Assembly (NCBI RefSeq): GCF_051200825.1
Contig: NZ_CP195158.1
Location: forward strand, 1,922,001 to 1,986,000
Direction of reading: 5' to 3'
DNA length: 64,000 bases
Source: Formosa sp030427735
Lineage (GTDB): Bacteria; Bacteroidota; Bacteroidia; Flavobacteriales; Flavobacteriaceae
Positions 42,773-51,920 of the stretch are shown one piece after another; position 1 is the first letter of the stretch; each line of letters starts with the position of its first letter. A model generated the notes under the pieces. It had not been told where the DNA came from. It made no database searches and was given only the letters and a program-made list of their open reading frames with translations. The position numbers and the translations under genes are program-made.

Positions 42773-43732
42773 TTAATCTTGAATCCCTTCCGAAGTCATA
42801 ATCACACGCTTTAGGGTGCCATCGGGATTATAGTATAATCTATCCACACATACCGAGCGTCTGAAACTTCCTCCATGAGTAGGAATGCTACCATTGTGAT
42901 AAATGAAGTAATCTTTTCCTTTAAACTCTATAATTGATTGATGATTGGTGTTGGAATTCCCTGCAACTTCATTTAAAATACCTTTATATTCCCAAGGACC
43001 AGTGATGGACTTACTCATGGCATAAGCAATTTTTTCTGGAAATTGATACGCATACGATAAGTAATACCAATCGCCTTTTTTATGAATATATGGTGCTTCT
43101 GTAAAATTAGGAAGATCTACCGTATGTATTGGTCCATCCAATTCAATCATATTATCCTTTAATTTGGCATAATGACAAACAGTATTGCCCCAATATAGAT
43201 AGGCTTGACCATCGTGATCTACATACACAGTAGGATCTATATCGTCCCAAGAAATATCGGTATGCTTGGTCATATCGTTAGTAATTAAGGCTTTCCCTAA
43301 AGCATCTTTAAATGGCCCTGTTGGCGAATCGGATACAGCCACACCAATAGATTTGCCGTGGATACTACCATGAGACACGGTAACATACCAATAAAATTTT
43401 CCGTTACGCTCTATAACTTCCGATGCCCAAGCATCGCCTTTTGCCCATTTAAAATCGGCCGGTTTTAATGGCACGGGATGCGATTTCCAAGTTATCATAT
43501 CGGTTGATGAATACACCAACCATTCGTCTATTTTATAAAAATTAAAATCGTTTGGAGCCTCGTCGTGCCCTGTATACAAATACACCGTATTATCGTGTAC
43601 AATAGCTGCTGGATCGGCAGTATATTTATCGGTAATAATCGGGTTGTTTATGTTGTCTATTTGTTGTGCTTGTACCTGTAGAGTCGTTAAAACCACGCCC
43701 AGAACTGTACTTGCAAAATTTAATCGTTTCAT
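42773..43732 (-). CDS. GH43 family arabinofuranosidase or xylosidase-like enzyme
   Basis: A 319-residue secreted GH43 enzyme with signal peptide (MKRLNFASTVLGVVLTTLQVQAQQ). Candidate catalytic residues are Asp40 (YTADPAAIVHD), Asp166 (DIDPTVYVD) and Glu212 (FTEAPYIHKKGDWYYLSYA). Family features include NTVYLYTGHDEAP and the WASEVIERNGKFYWYVTVS segment of exo-acting subfamilies (around GH43_29). It likely removes arabinosyl side chains or chain ends. Located between the lipoprotein GH43 and the endo-arabinanase. Confidence 0.88.
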   Translation of the reverse strand: MKRLNFASTVLGVVLTTLQVQAQQIDNINNPIITDKYTADPAAIVHDNTVYLYTGHDEAPNDFNFYKIDEWLVYSSTDMITWKSHPVPLKPADFKWAKGDAWASEVIERNGKFYWYVTVSHGSIHGKSIGVAVSDSPTGPFKDALGKALITNDMTKHTDISWDDIDPTVYVDHDGQAYLYWGNTVCHYAKLKDNMIELDGPIHTVDLPNFTEAPYIHKKGDWYYLSYAYQFPEKIAYAMSKSITGPWEYKGILNEVAGNSNTNHQSIIEFKGKDYFIYHNGSIPTHGGSFRRSVCVDRLYYNPDGTLKRVIMTSEGIQD

Positions 43733-43738
43733 AGTATA

Positions 43739-45355
43739 TTAATTTATTTTTTTTGCCCAAATAGGTTTTCCTTCCGTTGTAAATCCAGAATACGACAGGG
43801 TAACTGCTCTTGGCGAAGCTTCCCAATCCCAAGCATCAAAAAGTTTACATTCTTGTCCGTTTACATAAATGGTATTGGTATTTGCATTAAATTCCCAATT
43901 ACCAGAAACTTCGCCGCCCATAGTACCATTACTATTAAAAATTATGGTTTTTGAAGTTTGCATAACTTTATACTCGTAATTCATAGTAATTTGCTCCCAA
44001 GTACCTGCTATGTCTGCTACTGTAATATTAGTTTCTGGCACATTAGCATAACGTTCTGGAGCCACTACAGGCCAACCATCTTCTGTCCATTGCAATTCTC
44101 TAACCTGTCCCATCATTACGGCATTAGACACGTTAATTCCTGGCACGCCTTCTGGCAATCTACCTTGCGATGAAAAATACCATTTGTTGGTATCGGCATC
44201 CTGAAAAATAGCACAGTGCGAAATTCCAACCCATCCTGTATGACCGTTAAATTTATAAGGATGTGTAAGCATCGGCCAGCACTCTGCACCTTCCGATACA
44301 TTTTGACCATCGATACCCACATAAGGCCCTAACAAATTTGTAGCTCTAGCCACACGGGTATTATATGCTACAGATAATTCGTCGTATGCCAAAAATAAGT
44401 AGTAATAACCAGTATCTGGATTATATATAATTTCTGCACCTTCTAAACCTTGCCATCTATTAGATCCAATATTTCCACGACCCGCTATCCTTGTTCCATA
44501 ATCTTCAATACCATTAAGTTGGAATGGTTTACCTGTTGCTGGATCTAACTGTACAGCAGCAATGCCCGTATGCCAAGATCCGTAAATTAACCACTGCTCA
44601 CCTTCTGGTGTTTCTACTATACTAGGATCTATGGCATTAAATTTATTATACGAACTCCAATCGTTACAACTGGCTCTGTAGTAATCTTCTACTCCATCTG
44701 GAATGGCAGTAATAACCATACCTTTATCTTCCCAATTATTAGAAGCCAAATCGGTAGTTTCCATCATACCTATATAAGGGCGTTCTCCCCATGAAGCACA
44801 ACCGTCGGTTCCCGTTATAAGCTCATCTACAATAATACTGTAATACATACGGTATATCCCATTGATTTCGCGTACACAAGGTGCCCAATAACCGTATTTC
44901 GGATTTGCAATTTCGGGTAATTCCATGCGCCTTCTATTCGCGTTCATAGAATCTTTAACCCAAGTAGGGGCGGCATCCATTGTCTTGCCCAAATACTCCC
45001 AGTTTACCAAATCTTTAGAGCGACGCCCATGAAAATGCCCATGACCATCATGAGCATTACCATAAGAAGCATCGGTTTGATACATATAAAAGTACTCGCC
45101 TTGTTTTACAACTGTTGGGTCGTGTACATTAGCTAAATTCCAACGGCTTCTATTAGCCCATGAACCTATATTGGTGTAATTATCAGCAAAAGTGGGCCCA
45201 TCGAAAGCAGGTTCCGTTGGTTCGTTATCGTCGTCATCTGTCGGGTTTTCTTCAACATCGGGATCGTTAGTAACGTCTTCATCTTTAGAACAACTAAACA
45301 CCATTCCAAAAAGAAGTAAAACAAGACAGATGTGTTTTAAATGTGTAAGTTTCAT
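43739..45355 (-). CDS. GH43 endo-arabinanase with C-terminal domain, surface lipoprotein
   Basis: A 538-residue lipoprotein: signal ending FGMVFSC (Cys22), followed by SKDED, which matches the flavobacterial lipoprotein export signal (Lys with two acidic residues) for surface display. A linker rich in Asp/Glu (28-50) leads to the propeller with Asp79 (NVHDPTVVK), Asp243 (NAIDPSIVE) and Glu305 (GLEGAEIIYN). The C-terminal ~95 residues (TVADIAGTWEQI to AKKIN) form the beta-barrel appendix of AbnB-like endo-arabinanases. It should make the first cuts in polymeric arabinan at the cell surface. Confidence 0.92.
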   Translation of the reverse strand: MKLTHLKHICLVLLLFGMVFSCSKDEDVTNDPDVEENPTDDDDNEPTEPAFDGPTFADNYTNIGSWANRSRWNLANVHDPTVVKQGEYFYMYQTDASYGNAHDGHGHFHGRRSKDLVNWEYLGKTMDAAPTWVKDSMNANRRRMELPEIANPKYGYWAPCVREINGIYRMYYSIIVDELITGTDGCASWGERPYIGMMETTDLASNNWEDKGMVITAIPDGVEDYYRASCNDWSSYNKFNAIDPSIVETPEGEQWLIYGSWHTGIAAVQLDPATGKPFQLNGIEDYGTRIAGRGNIGSNRWQGLEGAEIIYNPDTGYYYLFLAYDELSVAYNTRVARATNLLGPYVGIDGQNVSEGAECWPMLTHPYKFNGHTGWVGISHCAIFQDADTNKWYFSSQGRLPEGVPGINVSNAVMMGQVRELQWTEDGWPVVAPERYANVPETNITVADIAGTWEQITMNYEYKVMQTSKTIIFNSNGTMGGEVSGNWEFNANTNTIYVNGQECKLFDAWDWEASPRAVTLSYSGFTTEGKPIWAKKIN

Positions 45356-46911
45356 TATTTTTCTCCTTCTATTACTACTACCGAAAACGGAGGCAATTCT
45401 ACTTGTAGCTCTCCTTTTTTCAATTTAAAATCCTTGAATGGTTGTGGTGTGATATTGTTTGGATTGTCGAAGGTATTATGATCTTGTAAAGCTTTAGAAC
45501 TTAAAATGCTTGCTGTAGCATTTTTTAACCCTAAATCTTTTACATTTATGCTTACGGTATGCGCTTGTTTTGCATCGATATTCACTAATGACGCACTCAC
45601 TTTACCAGCTTCGTCTTTTGATGCCGAAATAGAAATAGCGTCTAACGATTCGCCGTCTACAGTATATTTAGGCGATTTAAATGTTACTGGAATTAAAGTA
45701 GCATCGTGATGCACGGTATACATTTTCATTACGTGATAAGTAGGTGTTAACAACATTTTTTCGCCTTCTGTAAGAATAACAGCTTGTAACACATTTACTG
45801 TTTGTGCAATATTTGCCATCTTAACACGGTCTGCATGATTATTAAAAATATTCAATGTCGTTCCAGCAATCATAGCATCGCGCATTGTATTTTGCTGATA
45901 TAACACTCCCTTTTCTGGTGTTTCGCTATCGTACCATCCGCCCCACTCATCTACAATTAAAGCGACTTTATGCTCAGGGTCGTATTTATCCATAATAGCC
46001 GTATGTTTTTCAACCAGTTCTTCCATTTTTAATGCGGTTTTCATAGTTGAAAAATATTGTGCTTCGTTAAATTTTATGTCGGAGCTTTTATTTTCCCATT
46101 TTACAAATGAATACGAGTGCAAAGCGACACCCTCTATTAAATTTTTAGGAATATCACGCATCAATACTTCTGTCCAATGGTAATCTGCCACATTTGCTCC
46201 AGAAGCAATTCTGAATAATTTTTGGTCGTTAGTCCAACTCGTCATAAACGTAGCGTACTGTCTGTAAATGTTAGCATAGTGTTCTGGCGTCATATGGCCA
46301 CCACAACCCCACATTTCGTTACCAACACCCCAATATGTTACGTTCCAAGATTTTTCGCGACCGTTTTCTTTTCTTAAATCAGCCATCGGACTAACACCAT
46401 CGTGCCCCACATACTGAATCCAATCTGTAAATTCTTTAACAGTACCACTACCTACATTTGCGGCTAAATAAGGCTCTGTATCTAACACTTCGCAAAGGTT
46501 TAAAAAGTCGTGGGTTCCAAAGCTGTTGTCTTCTGTTGTACCACCCCACCATTGATTTACTATTGTTGGTCGGTCTTTTTTAGGACCAATACCATCTTTC
46601 CAGTGATAGGTATCGGCAAAACATCCGCCAGGCCATCTTAAATTTGGAATTTTCAACTCTTTAAGCGCTGTAATTATATCGTTTCTAACACCATTGGTAT
46701 TAGGTATGTTTTTATTGGCTTCACCAACATAAATACCATCGTAAATACAGCGTCCTAAATGTTCTGCAAAATGACCATAAATATGTTTACTAATTATTGG
46801 AGCATCGCCTTCTAAAGTTAATGATACTTCGGTGTTTTTTTGAGCTGCAAGTGGTTGTATAACACTTAAAGCCAAACCGGCAACAGCACTATAAATATGT
46901 TTTCTTTTCAT
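45355..46911 (-). CDS. GH51 alpha-L-arabinofuranosidase
   Basis: A 518-residue secreted enzyme with signal peptide (about 1-23, ending PLAAQ). GH51 acid/base Glu199 in YWGVGNEMWGCGG and nucleophile Glu322 in LIVDEWGGWY; N-terminal ISKHIYGHFAEHLGRCIYDGI and RWPGGCFADTYHWKDGIGP are family hallmarks. It cleaves alpha-1,2-, 1,3- or 1,5-linked arabinofuranose ends. It is the first gene after the terminator-like hairpin behind susD, and its stop overlaps the next ATG by one base. Confidence 0.93.
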   Translation of the reverse strand: MKRKHIYSAVAGLALSVIQPLAAQKNTEVSLTLEGDAPIISKHIYGHFAEHLGRCIYDGIYVGEANKNIPNTNGVRNDIITALKELKIPNLRWPGGCFADTYHWKDGIGPKKDRPTIVNQWWGGTTEDNSFGTHDFLNLCEVLDTEPYLAANVGSGTVKEFTDWIQYVGHDGVSPMADLRKENGREKSWNVTYWGVGNEMWGCGGHMTPEHYANIYRQYATFMTSWTNDQKLFRIASGANVADYHWTEVLMRDIPKNLIEGVALHSYSFVKWENKSSDIKFNEAQYFSTMKTALKMEELVEKHTAIMDKYDPEHKVALIVDEWGGWYDSETPEKGVLYQQNTMRDAMIAGTTLNIFNNHADRVKMANIAQTVNVLQAVILTEGEKMLLTPTYHVMKMYTVHHDATLIPVTFKSPKYTVDGESLDAISISASKDEAGKVSASLVNIDAKQAHTVSINVKDLGLKNATASILSSKALQDHNTFDNPNNITPQPFKDFKLKKGELQVELPPFSVVVIEGEK

Positions 46912-46924
46912 TGTTGTTTTTAAT

Positions 46925-46956
46925 TTAAAAAAGACCGCGCGATAAACGCGGTCTTT
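46925..46956 (-). terminator. Terminator/attenuator between susD and the GH51 gene
   Basis: A 10-bp perfect stem (AAAGACCGCG at 46930-46939 with CGCGGTCTTT at 46947-46956), 7-nt loop, followed on the minus strand by a T-tract. It lies 37 bp after the susD stop and 19 bp before the GH51 start. No promoter of the TAnnTTTG type is seen between it and the GH51 ATG, so it likely lets part of the transcripts through and keeps susCD expression higher than that of the enzymes. Confidence 0.85.
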
Positions 46957-46992
46957 AAGGTTTTAATGCTTAGACTAATTCAAAATAAAGTA

Positions 46993-48558
46993 TTAATACC
47001 CTGTGTTTTGTTCTGTTACTAGAGGGTTGTTGTCCATTTCTGATTGTGGAATCGGAAAATATTCTCGCCCAGGAACATAACTATTATACTCTGGATCTCT
47101 AGATTTTAACCACTCGAGTTTAGCTGGATCTTGTAACCATCCCCAACGACGAATATCGTCGAATCTGTGCCCTTCTAAAGGAAACTCTAAAAAGCGTTCG
47201 TGAGCAATTTGATCTCTCATTTGTTGTTGTGACATACCTGGTTTGGTAGTTGCCAAATCTGGTAAATTAACACGATCTCTCACCTGCTGAATGTAAGCAT
47301 AAGCAGCATCGGTTTGTCCTAATTCGTTTAAACATTCGGCATACATTAATAACACATCGGCGTAACGCATAATGCGTTCGTTAATTCCAGATCTCCAGTC
47401 GTACTCATCTACTCTACTACCATCAGAATTTTGGTATTTAGCAACAAATAAATCGTTTAAATAGGATTCGTTAGCGCCATAATGCGTAGCAAAATCTACA
47501 CCATACAGCATCATGCCTCCCGGTTTGTTATAAAACATAGTGGCATCTAAACGTGGATCGACTTGACCGTCTACCGTTTGTTCTTTATGAAAATCGTCGA
47601 ATAAAATACGGGTTGGCTGCACATCTGTAAATCCAAAAGTTGGTGGGCCGTAAGTAATGGCTCTGGCAGAAGTTTTACCCCAACCAGATGCTGGCGCACC
47701 GCCCCAGCCTAAGTCTACTCCTCCTGCTTCGCGACTAAATTGTACTTCAAAAATAGATTCTGAATTATTTTCGTTGTATAACGTAAAATTATCTTGGTAA
47801 TTTGCTACTAATGCATATTCTCCAGAATTTATTACACTCTCGAAAGCTGTTTTAGCAGCATTGAAGTCTTTTGTAAACAAATGTGCTTTTCCTAAATATG
47901 CCATAGCGGCGCCTTTAGTGGCTCTTCCTACTTGTCCGGCATCTGGTCCTGACACTGAATTATAATTTTCTGGCAACAAAGCTGCTGCAGCTTCCAAGTC
48001 AGATTTTACCTGAGCCCAACCTTCTTCTTGTGTTTTTTGCTCGTGATAAATTTCTAAACTCGTTAATGGTAACGGCACGTTTTTAAACATGTTTACCAAA
48101 TGGAAAAAGTATAACCCTCTTAAAAAATAAGCCTGACCTACTACTCTATCTTTAAGTGCTTCGTTTTCCATTTCCATGCCTGGAACGTTTTCTAACACTT
48201 GATTAGCTCTGTACACCCCTTGATAAAAGGTTTCGAAAGCCCAACCATAAATAGCGGCATCGGCTACACTGGTATTAAAACGGCCAACATTAGCCATAGC
48301 CGCCCACGGACTGTTACTGCGTGTACCATCGCCTTTTAAATCTAATAACAACGGCGTACTACGCATATAAGACCCATCTGTAAGTAAACTACCGTAAACA
48401 GAGTTTACACCTTCTAATGCATCATTATCGTCTTGCCAAAAAGAATCGGCTGTTTCAAAGTTCGGGTCGGTTTGATTAAGGTCTTCATCACTCACACATC
48501 CTGTAGCCAATATAGCCGATGTAATTGCAAATGAATATAATATATGTTTTGTTTTCAT
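46993..48558 (-). CDS. SusD/RagB family surface glycan-binding lipoprotein
   Basis: A 521-residue SusD homologue. The lipoprotein signal ends ILATGC (Cys21), followed by VSDED, an acidic lipoprotein export signal. Typical family segments: DPNFETADSFWQDDNDALEGVNSVYG, VGQAYFLRGLYFFHLVNMFKNVPL, KGAAMAYLGKAHLFTKDF (tetratricopeptide-like helices), MRYADVLLMYAECLNELGQ and the C-terminal FLEFPLEGHRFDDIRRWG. It forms the lid of the SusC barrel and binds arabinan fragments. It follows susC by 19 bp. Confidence 0.93.
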   Translation of the reverse strand: MKTKHILYSFAITSAILATGCVSDEDLNQTDPNFETADSFWQDDNDALEGVNSVYGSLLTDGSYMRSTPLLLDLKGDGTRSNSPWAAMANVGRFNTSVADAAIYGWAFETFYQGVYRANQVLENVPGMEMENEALKDRVVGQAYFLRGLYFFHLVNMFKNVPLPLTSLEIYHEQKTQEEGWAQVKSDLEAAAALLPENYNSVSGPDAGQVGRATKGAAMAYLGKAHLFTKDFNAAKTAFESVINSGEYALVANYQDNFTLYNENNSESIFEVQFSREAGGVDLGWGGAPASGWGKTSARAITYGPPTFGFTDVQPTRILFDDFHKEQTVDGQVDPRLDATMFYNKPGGMMLYGVDFATHYGANESYLNDLFVAKYQNSDGSRVDEYDWRSGINERIMRYADVLLMYAECLNELGQTDAAYAYIQQVRDRVNLPDLATTKPGMSQQQMRDQIAHERFLEFPLEGHRFDDIRRWGWLQDPAKLEWLKSRDPEYNSYVPGREYFPIPQSEMDNNPLVTEQNTGY

Positions 48559-48577
48559 AATTTCTAAATTTTCAATA

Positions 48578-51500
48578 TTAAAAGTCTAACTGCACACCAA
48601 GAGCTAATGTTCTTGGGTTCGGGAACGAACCGAACTCAAAACCTCTATTAAACAATCCGTCACTAATAAAATCTGGGTCATAACCACTGTAGCCCGTAAT
48701 TACGAACAAGTTTTGACCAGATGCGAAAACTCTAGCTCTTTGAAACACTTTAGTTTGAATTGGAATGTTATATCCAATTTCCAAACTTTGCAATCTTACA
48801 TAGTCTCCATCTTCAATAAAACGATCTGATGCTCTGTTATTAGCATTAGGATCTCCTATAACTGGTCTTGGTATATTGGTATCGGTATTATTTGGTGTCC
48901 AATAATCCATCATTTCTACAGAACTATTTACTAAATCGCCTAACATGATATTTTGACGCGTTCCGTTATAAATTTTATGTCCGGCAGCCCCTTGAAAGAA
49001 ACATGAAAAATCGAAATTTTTATAACTAGCACTTAAGTTTAAACCAAAATTTAAGTTAGGAATTACGGTACCTTGGAATGTTCTGTCTTCATCTGTTATT
49101 AATCCGTCACCAGCATCTGGAATACCATCACCATCGGTATCGACAGTTAATTGATCTACAAACTTAACATCTCCTGGTTGCGCCCCAGACTGAAACGCAT
49201 GATTGTTAATTTCGTCTTGCGACTGGAATAAACCATCGGTTTCGTATACATAAATCTCACCTGCAGAACGACCAACTTCTGTTCTTCCTACCCCAGATGA
49301 AATAGGTGTGTCGTCTACCCCTATTTTTAACACTTCGTTCTTTAAGGTTCCTAAGTTGGCAGAAATGTTATAACTGAAATCTTCTTTAACATCTCCCCAG
49401 CTAAAGGAAAATTCTACCCCTGTATTTTTAATAGTTCCTGCATTGGTTGTTAATGATATAGGAAATGAACCTGAAGAATAAGGAATTGGAATATCGGCCA
49501 ATAAATCTGTAGACTGTTTCATGAAATATTCGGCAGTAAATTGTAATCTGTTGTTAAACATTCCAAATTCGGCTGCAACGTTAGCAGATTCTGTATCTTC
49601 CCATTTAATATCTGGATCTACCATTTTTACTACTATGGTTCCTGGAGCTAATTCATTATTGAAATCGTAACTAGCAAATGGATTTAAGTTTCTAGCAAAT
49701 TCATACAAACCTATTGTATTGTTACCTAACTGACCATAACCTCCTCTAATTTTAAAGGTGTTCCACCAATCTGGCAAATTAATATCGTTATGCACTTTCC
49801 ATGCTCCAGATACAGACCAATAGTTACCTGTATTATTACGCTCAGCGAACTTAGACGATTTATCTTGTCTGAAGTTAAAGGTTAATAAATATTTGTCATT
49901 ATACGTATAGTCGAATCTACCAATGTACGACTTATATGTTTCTTCCGATTCATACTCTGAAGCATCACGGTTATCGGCATATTCTAAATGCGGAATTGTT
50001 CCAGCAGCATAGCCTGTACCCCAAGCTCTCATATTGTAATAATTATTGCGCTCGTGTAACAAACCTCCTAAAAAGTTAAATTGGTGCTTTTCGGCCAAAT
50101 TAAAATCGTAAGTCAATAAATTATTTACAATGGTTCTTGTAGTATGCCCACTGTTAACATCTAATAAAGCTTCCTCTGGTGTGGTTATATAATACCAGCC
50201 TAAATCGCTTTCCGGATTGTAATATCTGGTATCCCAGTTTGTACGATCGGCACTTACACTCAATTTGTATTTAAGTCCTTTTAGAATTTCATACTCACCC
50301 CACATGTTACCAACAAAGCGGTTACGCTTGTTTTCGTTGGTAATTAAGTTGTTATATCCAATAACATTTAACGATATAGCACGTTGGGTTATACCATCTG
50401 TACCGCCGTAACCACCTAATCTGTTAGGATCGTAAACCGGCATTGTTGGTATGGCCTGAATTAAATTTATAATAGATGAAGTACCAGCGTTATACTCGTT
50501 AAAGTTTTCTTTATCGGATAAAGAATACGACATTTTTGCACCATATTTAAATTTTCCTTTTTCTCCATTCAAATTCATGGTTGCTGTATATCTTTCATAA
50601 TCCTGAGGTGTTTCTAAATACCCAGTATTTTTAAAATAATCTACATTTACATTATAATTTAATGTTGGTGCTCCTCCGCTCAAGTTTAAAGTATGGTTTT
50701 CTAAAATCCCCGTTCTAAAAGCCTCATCTTGCCAATCGGTATCTACATCGTCGATATACGAATCACTATCTGGATAATTTGCTGGCGAAGTAGCCACATT
50801 TAAACCTTGATTATTGGCATTGGTTTCGGCAACTCTTACCAATTCTTGGTATTGCTCTCTGTTTGCTAAATCGTACCATCTGTTTTTTGGTAAATTCTGG
50901 AATCCAGTTGTCACTTTATAACTGATATCCAATTTGCCTTCTTTACCTTTTTTAGTAGTAATAATAACCACCCCATTTGCACCACGTGCTCCATAAATAG
51001 CAGCAGACGATGCATCTTTAAGCACTTGAATAGACTCGATATCGCCTGTTGCAAAATCGTAAGGATTATCTACAATAACACCATCTATAACAAAAAGTGG
51101 ATTATTGTTTCTAAACGAAGTAATACCCCTGATTTTAATGTTTACAAATCCGCCTGGCTCACCAGAAGACTGCACTGTTACCCCTGGAGCCTGTCCCTGT
51201 AACATTTTGGCAACATCGTAAGTAATGGTCTTTTTAGCATCGTCTACATCTACAACACTAACGGCACCTGTTAAATCAGATTTCTTTTTCGAGCCGTATC
51301 CCACAACAACGACTTCATCTAAAGCCGACAAACTTTCCTTTAATACAATACTGAGATTTGTCTGATTTCCTACCTGAATCTCTTGGGTAACATACCCCAA
51401 ATAAGAAATCACTAAAATAGCTTCTGGAGTGGCATTAATTTCGAAATTTCCATCGAAATCTGTAGCAGTTCCCGTTGTAGTACCTTTAACCAAAACATTA

Positions 51501-51670
51501 ACGCCTGGTAAGGGAATTTCGGAATCGGCTTCCCTTACAGTACCTGTAATTGTTTTACTCTGCTGAGCAAAAATACTCATAGATGACAGCAGTAGCAATG
51601 CACAAGTTAAAATCCTGGTTTTAGACTTTAACAACCTGCTCTTCATAAATGATTGAGTTGTTGTAACCAT
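48578..51670 (-). CDS. SusC/RagA TonB-dependent outer-membrane transporter
   Basis: A 1030-residue outer-membrane transporter. After a signal peptide (cleavage near SIFAQQ) come a CarboxypepD_reg-like domain (about 38-115, TGTVREADSEIPLPGVNVLVKGTTTGTATDFDGNFEI), the TonB box region DEVVVVGYGS, the plug (LLQGQAPGVTV, IRGITSFRNNNPLFVIDGVIVDN, LKDASSAAIYGARGANGVVIITTKKG) and the barrel ending in ALGVQLDF. A second ATG eight codons in (MKSRLLKSK) may be the real start. First gene of the arabinan operon; it imports oligosaccharides with SusD, energised by TonB. Confidence 0.95.
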   Translation of the reverse strand: MVTTTQSFMKSRLLKSKTRILTCALLLLSSMSIFAQQSKTITGTVREADSEIPLPGVNVLVKGTTTGTATDFDGNFEINATPEAILVISYLGYVTQEIQVGNQTNLSIVLKESLSALDEVVVVGYGSKKKSDLTGAVSVVDVDDAKKTITYDVAKMLQGQAPGVTVQSSGEPGGFVNIKIRGITSFRNNNPLFVIDGVIVDNPYDFATGDIESIQVLKDASSAAIYGARGANGVVIITTKKGKEGKLDISYKVTTGFQNLPKNRWYDLANREQYQELVRVAETNANNQGLNVATSPANYPDSDSYIDDVDTDWQDEAFRTGILENHTLNLSGGAPTLNYNVNVDYFKNTGYLETPQDYERYTATMNLNGEKGKFKYGAKMSYSLSDKENFNEYNAGTSSIINLIQAIPTMPVYDPNRLGGYGGTDGITQRAISLNVIGYNNLITNENKRNRFVGNMWGEYEILKGLKYKLSVSADRTNWDTRYYNPESDLGWYYITTPEEALLDVNSGHTTRTIVNNLLTYDFNLAEKHQFNFLGGLLHERNNYYNMRAWGTGYAAGTIPHLEYADNRDASEYESEETYKSYIGRFDYTYNDKYLLTFNFRQDKSSKFAERNNTGNYWSVSGAWKVHNDINLPDWWNTFKIRGGYGQLGNNTIGLYEFARNLNPFASYDFNNELAPGTIVVKMVDPDIKWEDTESANVAAEFGMFNNRLQFTAEYFMKQSTDLLADIPIPYSSGSFPISLTTNAGTIKNTGVEFSFSWGDVKEDFSYNISANLGTLKNEVLKIGVDDTPISSGVGRTEVGRSAGEIYVYETDGLFQSQDEINNHAFQSGAQPGDVKFVDQLTVDTDGDGIPDAGDGLITDEDRTFQGTVIPNLNFGLNLSASYKNFDFSCFFQGAAGHKIYNGTRQNIMLGDLVNSSVEMMDYWTPNNTDTNIPRPVIGDPNANNRASDRFIEDGDYVRLQSLEIGYNIPIQTKVFQRARVFASGQNLFVITGYSGYDPDFISDGLFNRGFEFGSFPNPRTLALGVQLDF

Positions 51671-51693
51671 GTGTGTTAGTTTAAAATTAATAT

Positions 51694-51722
51694 TAAGTGT
51701 GTTTTTTACATTTATAAAAGTA
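51694..51722 (-). promoter_or_regulatory. Candidate AraR operator and -7-like box of susC
   Basis: The operator TAAGTGT-N7-ACATTTA is at 51694-51714. On the minus strand it directly follows TACTTTTA (51722-51715), one base off TAnnTTTG: the same abutting arrangement as before the GH97 gene. The susC ATG is 24 bp after the operator. Confidence 0.65.
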
Positions 51723-51786
51723 TATGTTTAATTCTGATTTAGCAAGTATTCAACCTAAATTTTAACAATTAATCATTAATTTTATC

Positions 51787-51794
51787 TATATTTG
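51787..51794 (+). promoter_or_regulatory. -7 box of the AraR-type gene
   Basis: TATATTTG is a perfect TAnnTTTG match, 126 bp before the ATG at 51921. No TAAGTGT palindrome is seen close to it, so autoregulation is not evident. Confidence 0.45.
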
Positions 51795-51920
51795 AGAATA
51801 AGTTAATGTTGTTAAAAAACCGTTAAACCATTGCCAGCAAAAGGTTACACGCTATTTTTAACTTTATTTTAGCTTTCAAACGTTTTCATGAAAAAAAATT
51901 ATCTTCACAAAAAATTTTAA

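Noticed and set aside
51715..51920. AraR operator for autoregulation of the regulator gene
   Set aside because: No TAAGTGT/ACACTTA pair lies near the TATATTTG box; only the susC-side copy is present in the gap.
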